This document shows, in pieces, positions 1-6,742 of a DNA stretch of 32,190 bases. Positions within the stretch are counted from its first letter, which is position 1; the number at the start of each line of letters is the position of its first letter. A program made the position numbers and the translations under genes. This DNA comes from an uncultured Frankineae bacterium (lineage in GTDB: Bacteria > Actinomycetota > Actinomycetes > Mycobacteriales > SCTD01): positions 1 to 32,190 of the forward strand of contig CADCUB010000106.1 in assembly GCA_902805775.1 (NCBI GenBank), given 5' to 3'. The notes below the pieces were generated by a model. The model worked only from the letters and a program-made list of their open reading frames with translations. It did no database searches and was not told where the DNA came from.

Positions 1-276
1 GCGCACCCGCACGGGCACGGCCACGGCCACGGGCACGGCCACGGGCACGAGCACGAGCAGGGCAACGGCCAGGACAACGAGCAGGGCAACGAGCAGGGCA
101 ACGAGCATGAGCACGGCCATGAGCACGGCCATGGCCACGGCCACGGCCACAAGCACGGGCACGGCCACGAGCCCCGTCAGGAGCCCGGCCATGAGCACGG
201 CCCGCAGCACGCCCACCCTCCTGGGGGACCCACCCTGGGGGGCACCTCCCGCACCGCTCCGGACCCCGCCGCCTGA
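1..276 (+). CDS. C-terminal tail of a His-rich, probably metal-binding protein (5' end outside window)
   Basis: Frame 1 is open from the first base to a TGA at 274-276. It encodes about 91 residues of almost pure His/Gly/Glu low complexity (HGHGHGHGHGH, then EQGN units, then HGHEHGHGHGHGHKHGHGH) ending in a Pro/Gly-rich tail. Such tails store or deliver Ni, Co or Zn in many metal-handling proteins. The next gene, cobC, starts one base after this stop, so the parent gene is probably in a cobalamin operon. A CbiX-type chelatase or a CobW-type metallochaperone would fit, but the conserved domain lies upstream and cannot be seen. The DNA is a 6/12-bp repeat, so length variation between strains is likely. 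That the frame is coding is fairly certain from composition and the tight junction; the identity is not. Confidence 0.7.
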   Translation, partial: AHPHGHGHGHGHGHGHEHEQGNGQDNEQGNEQGNEHEHGHEHGHGHGHGHKHGHGHEPRQEPGHEHGPQHAHPPGGPTLGGTSRTAPDPAA

Positions 277-277
277 C

Positions 278-1366
278 GTGCAGCCGCCTGCCACCCGGCC
301 CGGCCCCGGCGGCCCCCACCCCGCCCCGCCGGAGCCCGCCGAGCCCGACCTGCGCCACCACGGCGACGCGGAGGCGACCCCCGGGCTGCTCGACCTCGCG
401 GTCAACGTGCGGGGGACCGCCCCACCGCCGTGGCTGACCGGGCGGCTCGTCCGCGGCCTCGAGCGCCTGGGCGCCTACCCCGACCAGCGGGCCGCGACCG
501 ACGCCGTCTGCCGCCGCCACGACCGGCCGGCCGGCGAGGTGCTGCTCACCTCGGGGGCGGCCGAGGCCTTCGTGCTGCTGGCCCGTGTGCTGCGGCCCCG
601 GTACGCCGTCTGCGTCCACCCCGGCTTCACCGAGCCCGAGGCCGCCCTGCGGGCCGCCGGTCACGAGGTCCACCGGCTGGTGCTGGCGCCGCCGTACGTC
701 CTGGACCCCGCCGAGGTGCCGCCCGAGGCCGACCTGGTCGTGGTCGGCAACCCCACCAACCCCACCGGTGTCGTGCACGAGCGGCTCGCCGAGCTGTGCC
801 GGCCGGGCCGCACGGTCGTCGTCGACGAGGCCTTCGCCGACGCCGTGCCGGGGGAGCCGCACTCGCTCGCCGGCCGAGGCGACCTGCCGGGCCTGGTGGT
901 CGTACGGAGCCTGACCAAGACGTGGGCCCTCGCAGGGCTGCGGGTCGGCTACCTGCTCGGGCCGGCCCCGCTCGTCGCCCGGCTGCGCGACGCCCAGCCG
1001 CTGTGGGCGGTGTCGACGCTCGCCCTGATCGCCCTGGAGACCTGCCTGGCCCGCGGTCCCGTCGCCTCCGCCGCCCGCGACGCCCGAGTGACGGCCGAGC
1101 AGCGGGCGGCCCTCGAGCAGGCGCTGACCGCCGCCGGTGTCGAGGTGGGTCCCGGCTCGCGGGCGCCGTACCTGCTGTGCCGCGTGCCCGGCCGGCCCGA
1201 CGTCCGCGACGCGCTGCGGACCCGAGGCATCGCCGTACGGCGCGGCGACACCTTCCCCGGCCTCACTCCCGAGCACTGGCGGACCGCCGTGCGCGGACCC
1301 GACGAGACGGCGCGGCTGGTCGCCGCCGTACGCGCGGTGCTGGCGGACGGCCCGGACCGCAGCTGA
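278..1366 (+). CDS. cobC: PLP-dependent aminotransferase-like protein CobC (Rv2231c family)
   Basis: A fold-type I PLP enzyme related to histidinol-phosphate aminotransferase and to the threonine-phosphate decarboxylases that make the aminopropanol arm of cobalamin. Visible motifs in order: LTSGAAEAF (cofactor phosphate loop), VVGNPTNPTG, VVVDEAFAD (Asp to the pyridine nitrogen) and SLTKTWALAGLRVGYL (Schiff-base Lys). At 362 aa it has the usual length of the Rv2231c family. I place the start at GTG 278, one base after the upstream stop. The ORF-track start at 107 would add a meaningless Met/Ser/Thr/Ala stretch that is only the His-rich repeat read in another frame. Translational coupling to the upstream gene is likely. 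Whether it is a decarboxylase or an aminotransferase cannot be told from sequence alone. A B12 role is supported by the riboswitch-controlled Ni/Co transporter nearby. Confidence 0.85.
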   Translation: MQPPATRPGPGGPHPAPPEPAEPDLRHHGDAEATPGLLDLAVNVRGTAPPPWLTGRLVRGLERLGAYPDQRAATDAVCRRHDRPAGEVLLTSGAAEAFVLLARVLRPRYAVCVHPGFTEPEAALRAAGHEVHRLVLAPPYVLDPAEVPPEADLVVVGNPTNPTGVVHERLAELCRPGRTVVVDEAFADAVPGEPHSLAGRGDLPGLVVVRSLTKTWALAGLRVGYLLGPAPLVARLRDAQPLWAVSTLALIALETCLARGPVASAARDARVTAEQRAALEQALTAAGVEVGPGSRAPYLLCRVPGRPDVRDALRTRGIAVRRGDTFPGLTPEHWRTAVRGPDETARLVAAVRAVLADGPDRS

Positions 1367-1382
1367 GCTCGCGGCCGGACGG

Positions 1383-1416
1383 CCACCTGCCGCCCGGGTG
1401 TCCCGGCGGCAGGTGG
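1383..1416 (+). terminator. Strong hairpin, probable terminator after cobC
   Basis: A perfect 12-bp inverted repeat, CCACCTGCCGCC and GGCGGCAGGTGG, lies 17 bases after the cobC stop. The stem can extend with GGG/CCC past one bulged C to a TGT loop. There is no T-run, as is common in high-GC actinomycetes. It separates the B12 unit from the hemerythrin gene, whose RBS (GAGAGGA) follows closely. Confidence 0.7.
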
Positions 1417-1447
1417 GTAGTCCGGCGCACGACGAGAGGAGCACGCC

Positions 1448-2017
1448 ATGACCGCCACCGACCACAGCACCGACCAGGACGTCGTCGACACGCTCACCAC
1501 CGACCACCGGGAGGTCGCCGAGCTGTTCGACCAGATCGTCGCGAGCGTCGACCCGGCCCAGCGGCGCGACCTGAGCGACAGCCTCATCGCCGAGCTGGTG
1601 CGCCACTCGGTCGCCGAGGAGATGCACGTCTACCCGGCGATCCGCGACCACCTGCCGAACGGGCAGGCGGCGGTCGACGACGACACGCGCGAGCACAAGG
1701 AGCTCGAGGTGCTCATGAAGGAGCTCGAGGGCGCCGACGCCTCGTCGCCGGAGTTCCTGCAGACGCTGGGCCGGATGCGCGGCCTGTTCGAGCACCACAT
1801 CGCCGACGAGGAGGGCTCGCAGTTCGCGCTGCTGCGCGCCCACGTGCCCGCCGCCACGCTGGTCGAGCTCAAGGGCAAGGTCGAGACCGCCAAGAAGCTC
1901 GCGCCGACCCGGCCCCACCCGGCCTCGCCGAACGCCGAGCTGTTCCACAAGACCGTCGGACCGGGCGTCGGCCTGGTCGACCGCCTGCGCGACACGCTGA
2001 CCGGCCGCTCGACCTGA
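1448..2017 (+). CDS. Hemerythrin HHE domain-containing protein
   Basis: A 189-aa soluble four-helix protein carrying a non-heme di-iron site of the HHE cation-binding family. The ligand pattern is visible: TTDH near residue 20, RHSVAEEMHVYP (His53, Glu57/58, His60), REHKEL near 82 and FEHHIADEE near 117. Actinobacterial members of this size are linked to O2, NO or peroxide sensing and stress responses, but the exact role is usually unknown. The start ATG follows a good GAGAGGA ribosome site. The C-terminal 50 residues are a Lys/Pro-rich tail outside the HHE fold. It seems to be monocistronic, with a hairpin before and a repeat-rich convergent gap after. Family call is strong; physiological role is open. 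Confidence 0.88.
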   Translation: MTATDHSTDQDVVDTLTTDHREVAELFDQIVASVDPAQRRDLSDSLIAELVRHSVAEEMHVYPAIRDHLPNGQAAVDDDTREHKELEVLMKELEGADASSPEFLQTLGRMRGLFEHHIADEEGSQFALLRAHVPAATLVELKGKVETAKKLAPTRPHPASPNAELFHKTVGPGVGLVDRLRDTLTGRST

Positions 2018-2060
2018 GGGCCCGCTCGGAGGCGTGACCCGTCCTGCGTGACACGCCCCC

Positions 2061-2134
2061 GGCCGCGCACGTCCCCTGCGTTCTTGTACGGCCCGGTGCC
2101 TCGGGGCGTACGGCAGCGCAGGGGAAGTGCGGCC
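2061..2134. repeat. Imperfect long inverted repeat between convergent genes
   Basis: The left arm (2061-2080, GGCCGC...CCCCTGCG) pairs with CGCAGGGG...GCGGCC at 2117-2134. There is a small asymmetric internal loop and a nested GTACG/CGTAC stem (2086-2111). It lies between the convergent hemerythrin and S4 genes, so a bidirectional terminator is the simplest reading. Confidence 0.5.
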
Positions 2135-2179
2135 GGAAGGGGTTGCCAGCCTCCGGCAGCGCAGGGGAAGTGCGGCCGG
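2111..2179 (+). repeat. 26-bp direct repeat, two perfect copies
   Basis: The same 26-bp unit, beginning CGGCAGCGCAGGGG and ending GTGCGGCCGG, occurs at 2111-2136 and 2154-2179, separated by 17 bp. The first copy supplies the right arm of the inverted repeat at 2061-2134, so either copy could form the hairpin. The rest of the 2018-2211 gap shows no coding potential. Confidence 0.8.
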
Positions 2180-2211
2180 GCAGGGCAACGCGCGCCGGCC
2201 CGGCGCGGCGG

Positions 2212-2418
2212 TCAGACCAGCCGGAGCTTGTGCTCGCCCACGGCCACGACGTCGCCCTTCCGGAGCTGACGTCCCCGGCGCAGCTCCACCCGACCGCCGA
2301 CGGTCACCGCTCCCTCGGCCAGCAGCGGGCGCACGTCGGAGCCGGTGTCGACCAACCCGGCCAGCTTGAGCAGCTGTCCCAGGCGGATCCCGTCGTCGCG
2401 CACCTCGATCTCACGCAC
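2212..2418 (-). CDS. Small S4-domain RNA-binding protein
   Basis: A 68-aa protein that is essentially one S4 RNA-binding domain (YbcJ-like). It has LGQLLKLAGLVDTGSDVRPLLAEG, the two-helix part with Leu/Ala packing, then VTVGGRVELRRGRQLRKGDVVAVG, the strand-turn with basic residues that contacts RNA. Family members bind structured RNA, often rRNA; the target here is unknown. The ATG at 2418 lies about 20 bp from the 5' end of the divergently read cobalamin riboswitch, so the promoter of the riboswitch transcript must sit over or next to this gene's start. Convergent with the hemerythrin gene. Confidence 0.85.
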   Translation of the reverse strand: MREIEVRDDGIRLGQLLKLAGLVDTGSDVRPLLAEGAVTVGGRVELRRGRQLRKGDVVAVGEHKLRLV

Positions 2419-2437
2419 GCGGCCATGCTGCCCGACC

Positions 2438-2568
2438 CGGACGGTAGGTTCTGCGCGACCCCCTCCGCCGGGGAAGTCCGGTGAGAGCCCGGTGCAGGTG
2501 CGCTACTGACGTCTTCCCGCTGCTCCGGTCGCCCGGTCGGCAGGGGAGCGAGCCAGATCGCCGGCGGA
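2438..2568 (+). promoter_or_regulatory. Cobalamin (B12) riboswitch
   Basis: The conserved AdoCbl-aptamer core is readable: GGGGAAGTCCGGTGAGAGC then CCGGTGCAGGTGCGCTACTG, matching the family pattern GGGAA-N-CCGGUGNAANNCCGGNGC...CGCNACUG. The 3' B12-box-like element GAGCGAGCCAGATCGCC follows at about 2547-2562. The distance between core and 3' element is normal. It ends about 50 bases before the GTG of a Ni/Co transporter, which is a known target class of this riboswitch. High B12 would be expected to shut off expression. The leftmost boundary (P1) is approximate. An AGGGAGAG ribosome site at 2600-2607 may be the sequestered element. Confidence 0.85.
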
Positions 2569-2616
2569 CCAGGGGCCGACTCCTGCACCTCCGCCCACGA
2601 GGGAGAGCCGGTCACC

Positions 2617-3408
2617 GTGCTCGACGTGCTCCACGCTGTCCCCCTGCTCGACCCGGCTGCGGTCCCGGTGGCGCTGGCCGCCACCAGCTTCGCCCTCGGT
2701 GCCCGCCACGGCCTCGACTGGGACCACATCGCCGCCATCACCGACCTGACCGCACCGCGGCCGGACGCCTCCTCGGGAGCCGCGACGGCGCCCGGACGCC
2801 GCGGCTTCGCGCTGTCGTTCTGGTACTGCACCGGCCACGGCCTGGTGCTCGCCGTCTTCGGCGCCCTGGTGCTCCTGCTCGGCGTCGGTCTGCCGAGCGG
2901 GCTCGACGCCGCGTTCGAGGTCCTCGTCGGCCTGACGCTGGTCACCCTCGGCGGCGTCGTGCTGTACCAGCTCGGCCGCTACCGCAGCGACTACCGCTAC
3001 ACCGGGCGGATCTCGCTGGTCGTGGGGGCGCTGCGCCGCGGCTGGGCGCGGGCCCGTCGCCGGGAGGTGCCCGGCGACCCGCTCGACGTCGACCGGCGGG
3101 GTGCGTTCCTCGTGGGTCTGCTGCACGGGACCGGCGCCGAGACGCCGACCCAGATCGCGCTGTTCGCGGCAGCGGGCGCCTCGGGATCGGCGCCGGCGGC
3201 CGCCCTGATACTGGGCGCCTTCGTGGCCGGGCTGGTCCTGGCCGACCTGGCGGTGGCCGGCGTCTGGCTGTCCGGCGTCCTGGGCAGCCGGCGAGCGCCG
3301 CGCGTCCAGGTCGCCCTCGGCGCGGTGACCGGCGTCGCCTCGCTCACGCTCGGGCTGCTCATCCTCACCGGGCACAGCGGCGTCGTGCCGCCCCTGACCG
3401 CCTCCTGA
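2617..3408 (+). CDS. Nickel/cobalt transporter, NiCoT/RcnA-like
   Basis: A 263-aa integral membrane protein with the NiCoT signature HX4DH in RHGLDWDHIAAI near residue 30. It also has equivalents of the second and third family motifs (FALSFWYCTGHGLVL; GTGAETPTQIALF). Hydrophobic stretches give roughly six or seven membrane segments. It is shorter than classical NiCoT permeases (usually 330 aa or more) and close to NicO/RcnA size. Start GTG 2617 follows GAGGGAGAG at a 9-base spacing. The B12 riboswitch directly upstream indicates a role in cobalt supply for cobalamin synthesis, hence uptake rather than efflux; direction is an inference. A 55-base gap separates it from the F420 reductase gene. 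Confidence 0.87.
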   Translation: MLDVLHAVPLLDPAAVPVALAATSFALGARHGLDWDHIAAITDLTAPRPDASSGAATAPGRRGFALSFWYCTGHGLVLAVFGALVLLLGVGLPSGLDAAFEVLVGLTLVTLGGVVLYQLGRYRSDYRYTGRISLVVGALRRGWARARRREVPGDPLDVDRRGAFLVGLLHGTGAETPTQIALFAAAGASGSAPAAALILGAFVAGLVLADLAVAGVWLSGVLGSRRAPRVQVALGAVTGVASLTLGLLILTGHSGVVPPLTAS

Positions 3409-3463
3409 CCCGTACGAGGTCGCGGCCCGCGGCCGACCGGTCCGGACCTGCGAGCATGGGTCC

Positions 3464-4210
3464 ATGAGCGCCCCTGACCCCGAGCCCGACGCACCGGCCA
3501 GCGCCCCCGAGCCGGCCGCCGAGAACGCCCCCGAGCCCGCCGCCTCCGAGCCCGCTCCCGACGCGGCCGGCGCCCCCGTCGTCGGGGTCCTCGGCGGCAC
3601 CGGCCCTCAGGGCCGGGGGCTCGCGCGCCGTCTCGCCCTCGCCGGCGTGCAGGTCGTCCTGGGCTCGCGCGACGCCGCTCGGGCCGCCGCCGCGGCCGAC
3701 GAGCTGCCCGGCCCGGTCACCGGCGTCGGCAACGCCGACGCCGCCCGCGCCGGCGACGTGGTCATCGTCGCCGTGCCCTGGGAGGGGCACCGCGAGCTGC
3801 TCGTCGACCTCGCCGCCGAGCTCGCCGGCAAGGTCGTCGTGGACTGCGTCAACCCCCTGGGCTTCGACAAGCAGGGGGCCTACGCGCTCCCCGTCGAGGA
3901 GGGCAGCGCCGCCCAGCAGGCGCAGGCCGTGCTGCCCGACAGCCGGGTCGTCGGTGCCTTCCACCACGTCAGCGCCGTGCTGCTGCTCGACGAGGACGTC
4001 GCGTCGATCGACACCGACGTGCTCGTGCTCGGTGACGACCGGGAGGCGACCGACCTGGTGCAGGCGCTCGCCGACCGGATCCCCGGCATGCGCGGCGTCT
4101 ACGGCGGACGGCTGCGCAACGCCTCCCAGGTCGAGGCGCTCACCGCCAACCTCATCTCGGTCAACCGCCGCTACAAGGCCCACGCGGGGCTGCGCGTCAC
4201 GGACGTCTAG
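3464..4210 (+). CDS. npdG: NADPH-dependent F420 reductase (NADPH:F420 oxidoreductase)
   Basis: Transfers hydride between NADPH and coenzyme F420. After about 40 residues it has the Rossmann start VVGVLGGTGPQGRGLARRLA, followed by VVLGSRDAARA, whose Ser-Arg pair binds the NADP 2'-phosphate. Further on are VIVAVPWEGH, VVDCVNPLGF and the C-terminal EALTANLISVNRRYKAHAG that shapes the F420 pocket. The core length fits the family. The N-terminal Pro/Ala/Glu extension (APEPAAENAPEPA type repeats) is low complexity and probably disordered. ATG 3464 is the annotated start, but one closer to the Rossmann fold cannot be excluded. It marks the host as an F420 producer. The next gene begins three bases after the stop, so the two are co-transcribed. 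Confidence 0.9.
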   Translation: MSAPDPEPDAPASAPEPAAENAPEPAASEPAPDAAGAPVVGVLGGTGPQGRGLARRLALAGVQVVLGSRDAARAAAAADELPGPVTGVGNADAARAGDVVIVAVPWEGHRELLVDLAAELAGKVVVDCVNPLGFDKQGAYALPVEEGSAAQQAQAVLPDSRVVGAFHHVSAVLLLDEDVASIDTDVLVLGDDREATDLVQALADRIPGMRGVYGGRLRNASQVEALTANLISVNRRYKAHAGLRVTDV

Positions 4211-4213
4211 GCC

Positions 4214-4960
4214 GTGCACGACGACCTCGGCCGGCTCGTCGAGGCGCCGGCGCGGGTCGACCGGGTGGTCTCGCTGGTGCCCTCGCTCACCGAGGCCGTG
4301 GCCGCGACGGCGCCCGGCCTGCTGGTCGGCGCCACCGCCTGGTGCTCCCACCCGACCGACCTCGACGTCGCACGGATCGCCGGCACCAAGAACCCCGACG
4401 TCGCCGCGGTCCTCGACCTGCGGCCCGACCTCGTGGTCGCCAACGCCGAGGAGAACCGCGCGGTCGACCTCGACGCGCTGCGGGCCGGCGGCCTCGCCGT
4501 GTGGGTCACCGCGCCCGAGACCGTCCCGCAGGCGCTGCGGTCACTGGACCGGATGCTCGCCGCCTGCCGGCTCGAGCGCCCAGGGTGGCTCGACGACGCC
4601 GAGGCGGCCTGGTCCGAGGTCCGGCCCGGGCCGGTGCGGCGGGCGGTCGTCCCCGTGTGGCGACGGCCCTGGATGACGCTCGGCCGCGACACCTTCGCCG
4701 GCGACGTGCTGGCCCGGCTCGGCGTGCACAACGTGCTCGCCGGCGCGGCCGACCGCTATCCGAAGGTCCGGCTCGACGAGCTGCCGCCGCACGACCTGGT
4801 GGTCCTGCCCGACGAGCCGTACGCCTTTGCCGCCGACGACGGGCCGGAGGCGTTCCCGGGAGTGCCGGCCGCGCTGGTCAGCGGACGCCACCTGACGTGG
4901 TACGGCCCCTCGCTCGTCGAGGCGCCGGAGCTGCTGCGCCGCCAGCTCGACGTCGGCTGA
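4214..4960 (+). CDS. Helical-backbone metal receptor, BtuF-like, without signal peptide
   Basis: A 248-aa protein of the TroA/BtuF superfamily, whose periplasmic members bind cobalamin or ferric siderophores for ABC importers. Family features: RVVSLVPSLTEAVAA, LVGATAWCSHP, IAGTKNPDVAAVLDLRPDLVVAN, and DTFAGDVLARLGVHNVLAG in the second lobe. No signal peptide or lipobox precedes the fold and no permease or ATPase gene is near, so it is probably cytoplasmic. Start GTG 4214 comes three bases after the npdG stop. A B12 or corrinoid role is suggested by the family and by the riboswitch 1.7 kb upstream, but the ligand is unknown. It is the last gene before two strong hairpins. Confidence 0.78.
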   Translation: MHDDLGRLVEAPARVDRVVSLVPSLTEAVAATAPGLLVGATAWCSHPTDLDVARIAGTKNPDVAAVLDLRPDLVVANAEENRAVDLDALRAGGLAVWVTAPETVPQALRSLDRMLAACRLERPGWLDDAEAAWSEVRPGPVRRAVVPVWRRPWMTLGRDTFAGDVLARLGVHNVLAGAADRYPKVRLDELPPHDLVVLPDEPYAFAADDGPEAFPGVPAALVSGRHLTWYGPSLVEAPELLRRQLDVG

Positions 4961-4963
4961 GCG

Positions 4964-4981
4964 GCCCGGGCACGCCCGGGC
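4964..4981. terminator. Palindromic hairpin 1 between convergent genes
   Basis: GCCCGGG and CCCGGGC arms with a CACG loop, three bases after the upstream stop. The same 18-base palindrome recurs 27 bases later. Confidence 0.55.
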
Positions 4982-4985
4982 GGCA

Positions 4986-5013
4986 CCCCGGCCCGGGCAC
5001 GCCCGGGCCGGGG
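4986..5013. terminator. Bidirectional terminator hairpin 2
   Basis: A perfect 12-bp stem (CCCCGGCCCGGG / CCCGGGCCGGGG) with a CACG loop, ending three bases before the panB stop codon on the other strand. It contains a second exact copy of the hairpin at 4964-4981. Position and symmetry suit termination from both sides. Confidence 0.72.
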
Positions 5014-5015
5014 TC

Positions 5016-5849
5016 TCAGCGGAAGCTGTGCTCCGGGCCGGGGAAGCGGCCCTCGCGGACGTCCTCGGCGTACTCCCGCGTCGCCTCGGCGAGCACCCCG
5101 CGCAGGTCGGCGTAGCGCTTGACGAAGGTGAGCGGCGCGCCGGGGGTCAGGCCGGCCATGTCGGTCCAGACCAGCACCTGCGCGTCGCAGCCGACGCCCG
5201 CACCGATGCCGATCGTCGGGACCACGAGCTCCTTGGTGACCCGCTCGGCCAGGTCGGCGGGCACCGCCTCGAGCACGACGGCGAACGCCCCGGCGTCCTG
5301 CAGCGCGAGCGCGTCCTCGATCAGGCTGTGCGCGGCGTCCTGCCCCCGGCCCTGGACCTTCAGGCCCATCACCAGCTCGGACTGCGGGGTCAGCCCGACG
5401 TGCCCCATCACCGGCACGCCGGCCGAGACGAGCAGCTCGACCTGCGCCGTCACCCGGCGCCCGCCCTCCAGCTTGACCGCGTGCGCCCCGCCCGACTGCA
5501 GGAAGCGGGCGGCCGTGGCGAGCGCCTGCTCGGGGGAGGCCTGGTAGCTGCCGAACGGCAGGTCGGCGACGACCATCGGCCGGGTCGTCGACCGGACGAC
5601 CGCGCGCACCAGGGGCAGCAGCTCCTCGACGGTCACCGGGACCGTGGTGGCGTGCCCGAGGACGTTGTTGCCGGCCGAGTCGCCGACGAGCAGCACCGGG
5701 ATGCCGGCCTGCTCGAAGATGCCTGCGGTGAGCATGTCGTACGACGTGAGCATCGCCCACCGCTCGCCGCGGTCCTTGGCGCGCTGCAGGTCGCTGGGCC
5801 GGACCCGTCGGTTGGTGACGCCGCCGTACAGGGTGGGGATGTCGGACAT
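5016..5849 (-). CDS. panB: 3-methyl-2-oxobutanoate hydroxymethyltransferase
   Basis: First committed enzyme of pantothenate/CoA synthesis: it adds a hydroxymethyl group from 5,10-methylene-THF to alpha-ketoisovalerate, giving ketopantoate. At 277 aa it is full length. Signatures: [17 protein letters not shown] (Mg-binding Asp57), [42 protein letters not shown] (catalytic Glu) and [17 protein letters not shown]. The start is ATG 5849 ([10 protein letters not shown]), preceded by ACGGAGG at a normal distance. The longer ORF-track start reads into the intergenic region. No panC or panD is adjacent, so it stands alone, divergent from the tetR-efflux pair with a 236-base shared upstream region. 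Confidence 0.95.
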   Translation of the reverse strand: MSDIPTLYGGVTNRRVRPSDLQRAKDRGERWAMLTSYDMLTAGIFEQAGIPVLLVGDSAGNNVLGHATTVPVTVEELLPLVRAVVRSTTRPMVVADLPFGSYQASPEQALATAARFLQSGGAHAVKLEGGRRVTAQVELLVSAGVPVMGHVGLTPQSELVMGLKVQGRGQDAAHSLIEDALALQDAGAFAVVLEAVPADLAERVTKELVVPTIGIGAGVGCDAQVLVWTDMAGLTPGAPLTFVKRYADLRGVLAEATREYAEDVREGRFPGPEHSFR

Positions 5850-5981
5850 GGGGCGCCGCCTCCGTCGTGACTCGGGGCCGGCCCTCGGGTGGAGCTGCGG
5901 TCCCCGGACGCCTCCAGGGTCGCACTCCCGGCGGCCCGCGTCGCCGTGGGACGGGTCACACCGCACGGACCTGCGGAACGG

Positions 5982-6010
5982 TTGCGTCTCGCAAGTCCGG
6001 TCCGTACCGT
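5982..6010 (+). promoter_or_regulatory. Possible promoter with overlapping TetR-type operator
   Basis: A perfect small palindrome TTGCG-TCT-CGCAA (5982-5994) overlaps a candidate -35 TTGCGT. A 17-base spacer leads to TACCGT (6005-6010), about 75 bases before the tetR ATG. An ACGGACC/GGTCCGT inverted pair (5965-5971, 5999-6005) flanks it. The geometry suits autorepression by the adjacent TetR regulator. Confidence 0.4.
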
Positions 6011-6085
6011 CGTCGCCGCGGCCGACGCTGCGCGGCACCCCGCCGTGCGACCGCCCGGAGTCCAGCGCTGCCGCGGAGGAGGCCG

Positions 6086-6742
6086 ATGACCGCCGTCACC
6101 GGTGCCCCGGCGACCGCGCGCCAGCTCGGCCGTCCGCGCGACCCCCGGCTCGACGCGGCCATCGTCGGCGCGACGCTGCAGCTGCTCGCCGAGAGCGGCT
6201 ACGCCGCCCTCACCATGGAGGCCGTCGCCGCGCTGGCGGGCGTCGGCAAGGCCACGCTCTACCGCCGCTACGCCGGCAAGGAGCAGCTCGTCGTCGACGC
6301 GGTGGCCACGCTGTCCGAGGCGCCCGAGGTGGTCGAGGGCGCCAGCGTGCGCGACGAGCTGGTGGCCCGGCTCGAGGCGGTCCGCCGCAAGAGCGACTCC
6401 TCCCTGGCCGGCAAGATCTTCCCCCGCCTGATCAGCGCGGCCGCCGACCACCCCGAGCTCATGCGCTCCTACCGCCGGCAGGTCCTCGCGCCGCGGCGGG
6501 CGGCCTTCGCGGCGACGCTGCAGCGGGGCGTCGCCTCGGGGGTCGTGCGCGCGGACGTCGACGTCGAGCACGCCATCGACATGCTCGTCGGGCCGATGGC
6601 CTACCGCAACCTGATCCGCACCGAGCCGCCGCCCGGTCCCGAGCTGGCTGCCCGCATCGTCGACGACGTGCTGACCGCCCTCGCTCCCCGACCCGACCAG
6701 GGTCGTGACCGGTGCACGTCCCCGCAGGAGGACCCCGCATGA
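6086..6742 (+). CDS. TetR/AcrR family transcriptional regulator
   Basis: A 218-aa repressor. The N-terminal helix-turn-helix is clear: [53 protein letters not shown], about residues 22-75. The remaining helical domain resembles TetR_C, with [17 protein letters not shown] and the [13 protein letters not shown] segment that lines the dimer and effector pocket. ATG 6086 has a GGAGGAGG-type ribosome site just upstream; the longer track ORF is intergenic. Its stop overlaps the start of the MFS pump (ATGA), so regulator and pump are translationally coupled and the pump is very probably its target. The ligand is unknown but likely a pump substrate. Confidence 0.92.
   Translation: MTAVTGAPATARQLGRPRDPRLDAAIVGATLQLLAESGYAALTMEAVAALAGVGKATLYRRYAGKEQLVVDAVATLSEAPEVVEGASVRDELVARLEAVRRKSDSSLAGKIFPRLISAAADHPELMRSYRRQVLAPRRAAFAATLQRGVASGVVRADVDVEHAIDMLVGPMAYRNLIRTEPPPGPELAARIVDDVLTALAPRPDQGRDRCTSPQEDPA

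Noticed and set aside
1-200. Repeats at the window start as a CRISPR array
   Set aside because: The repeat is a short 6/12-bp codon-based His/Gly tract without spacers.
430-2037. 535-aa plus-strand ORF over cobC and the hemerythrin gene
   Set aside because: Arg/Pro/Gly-rich shadow of two real genes in another frame; typical of very high-GC DNA.
2503-3600. 365-aa minus-strand ORF opposite the Ni/Co transporter
   Set aside because: Low-complexity Gly/Gln/Arg translation with no domain. The plus strand holds a riboswitch and a clear transporter.
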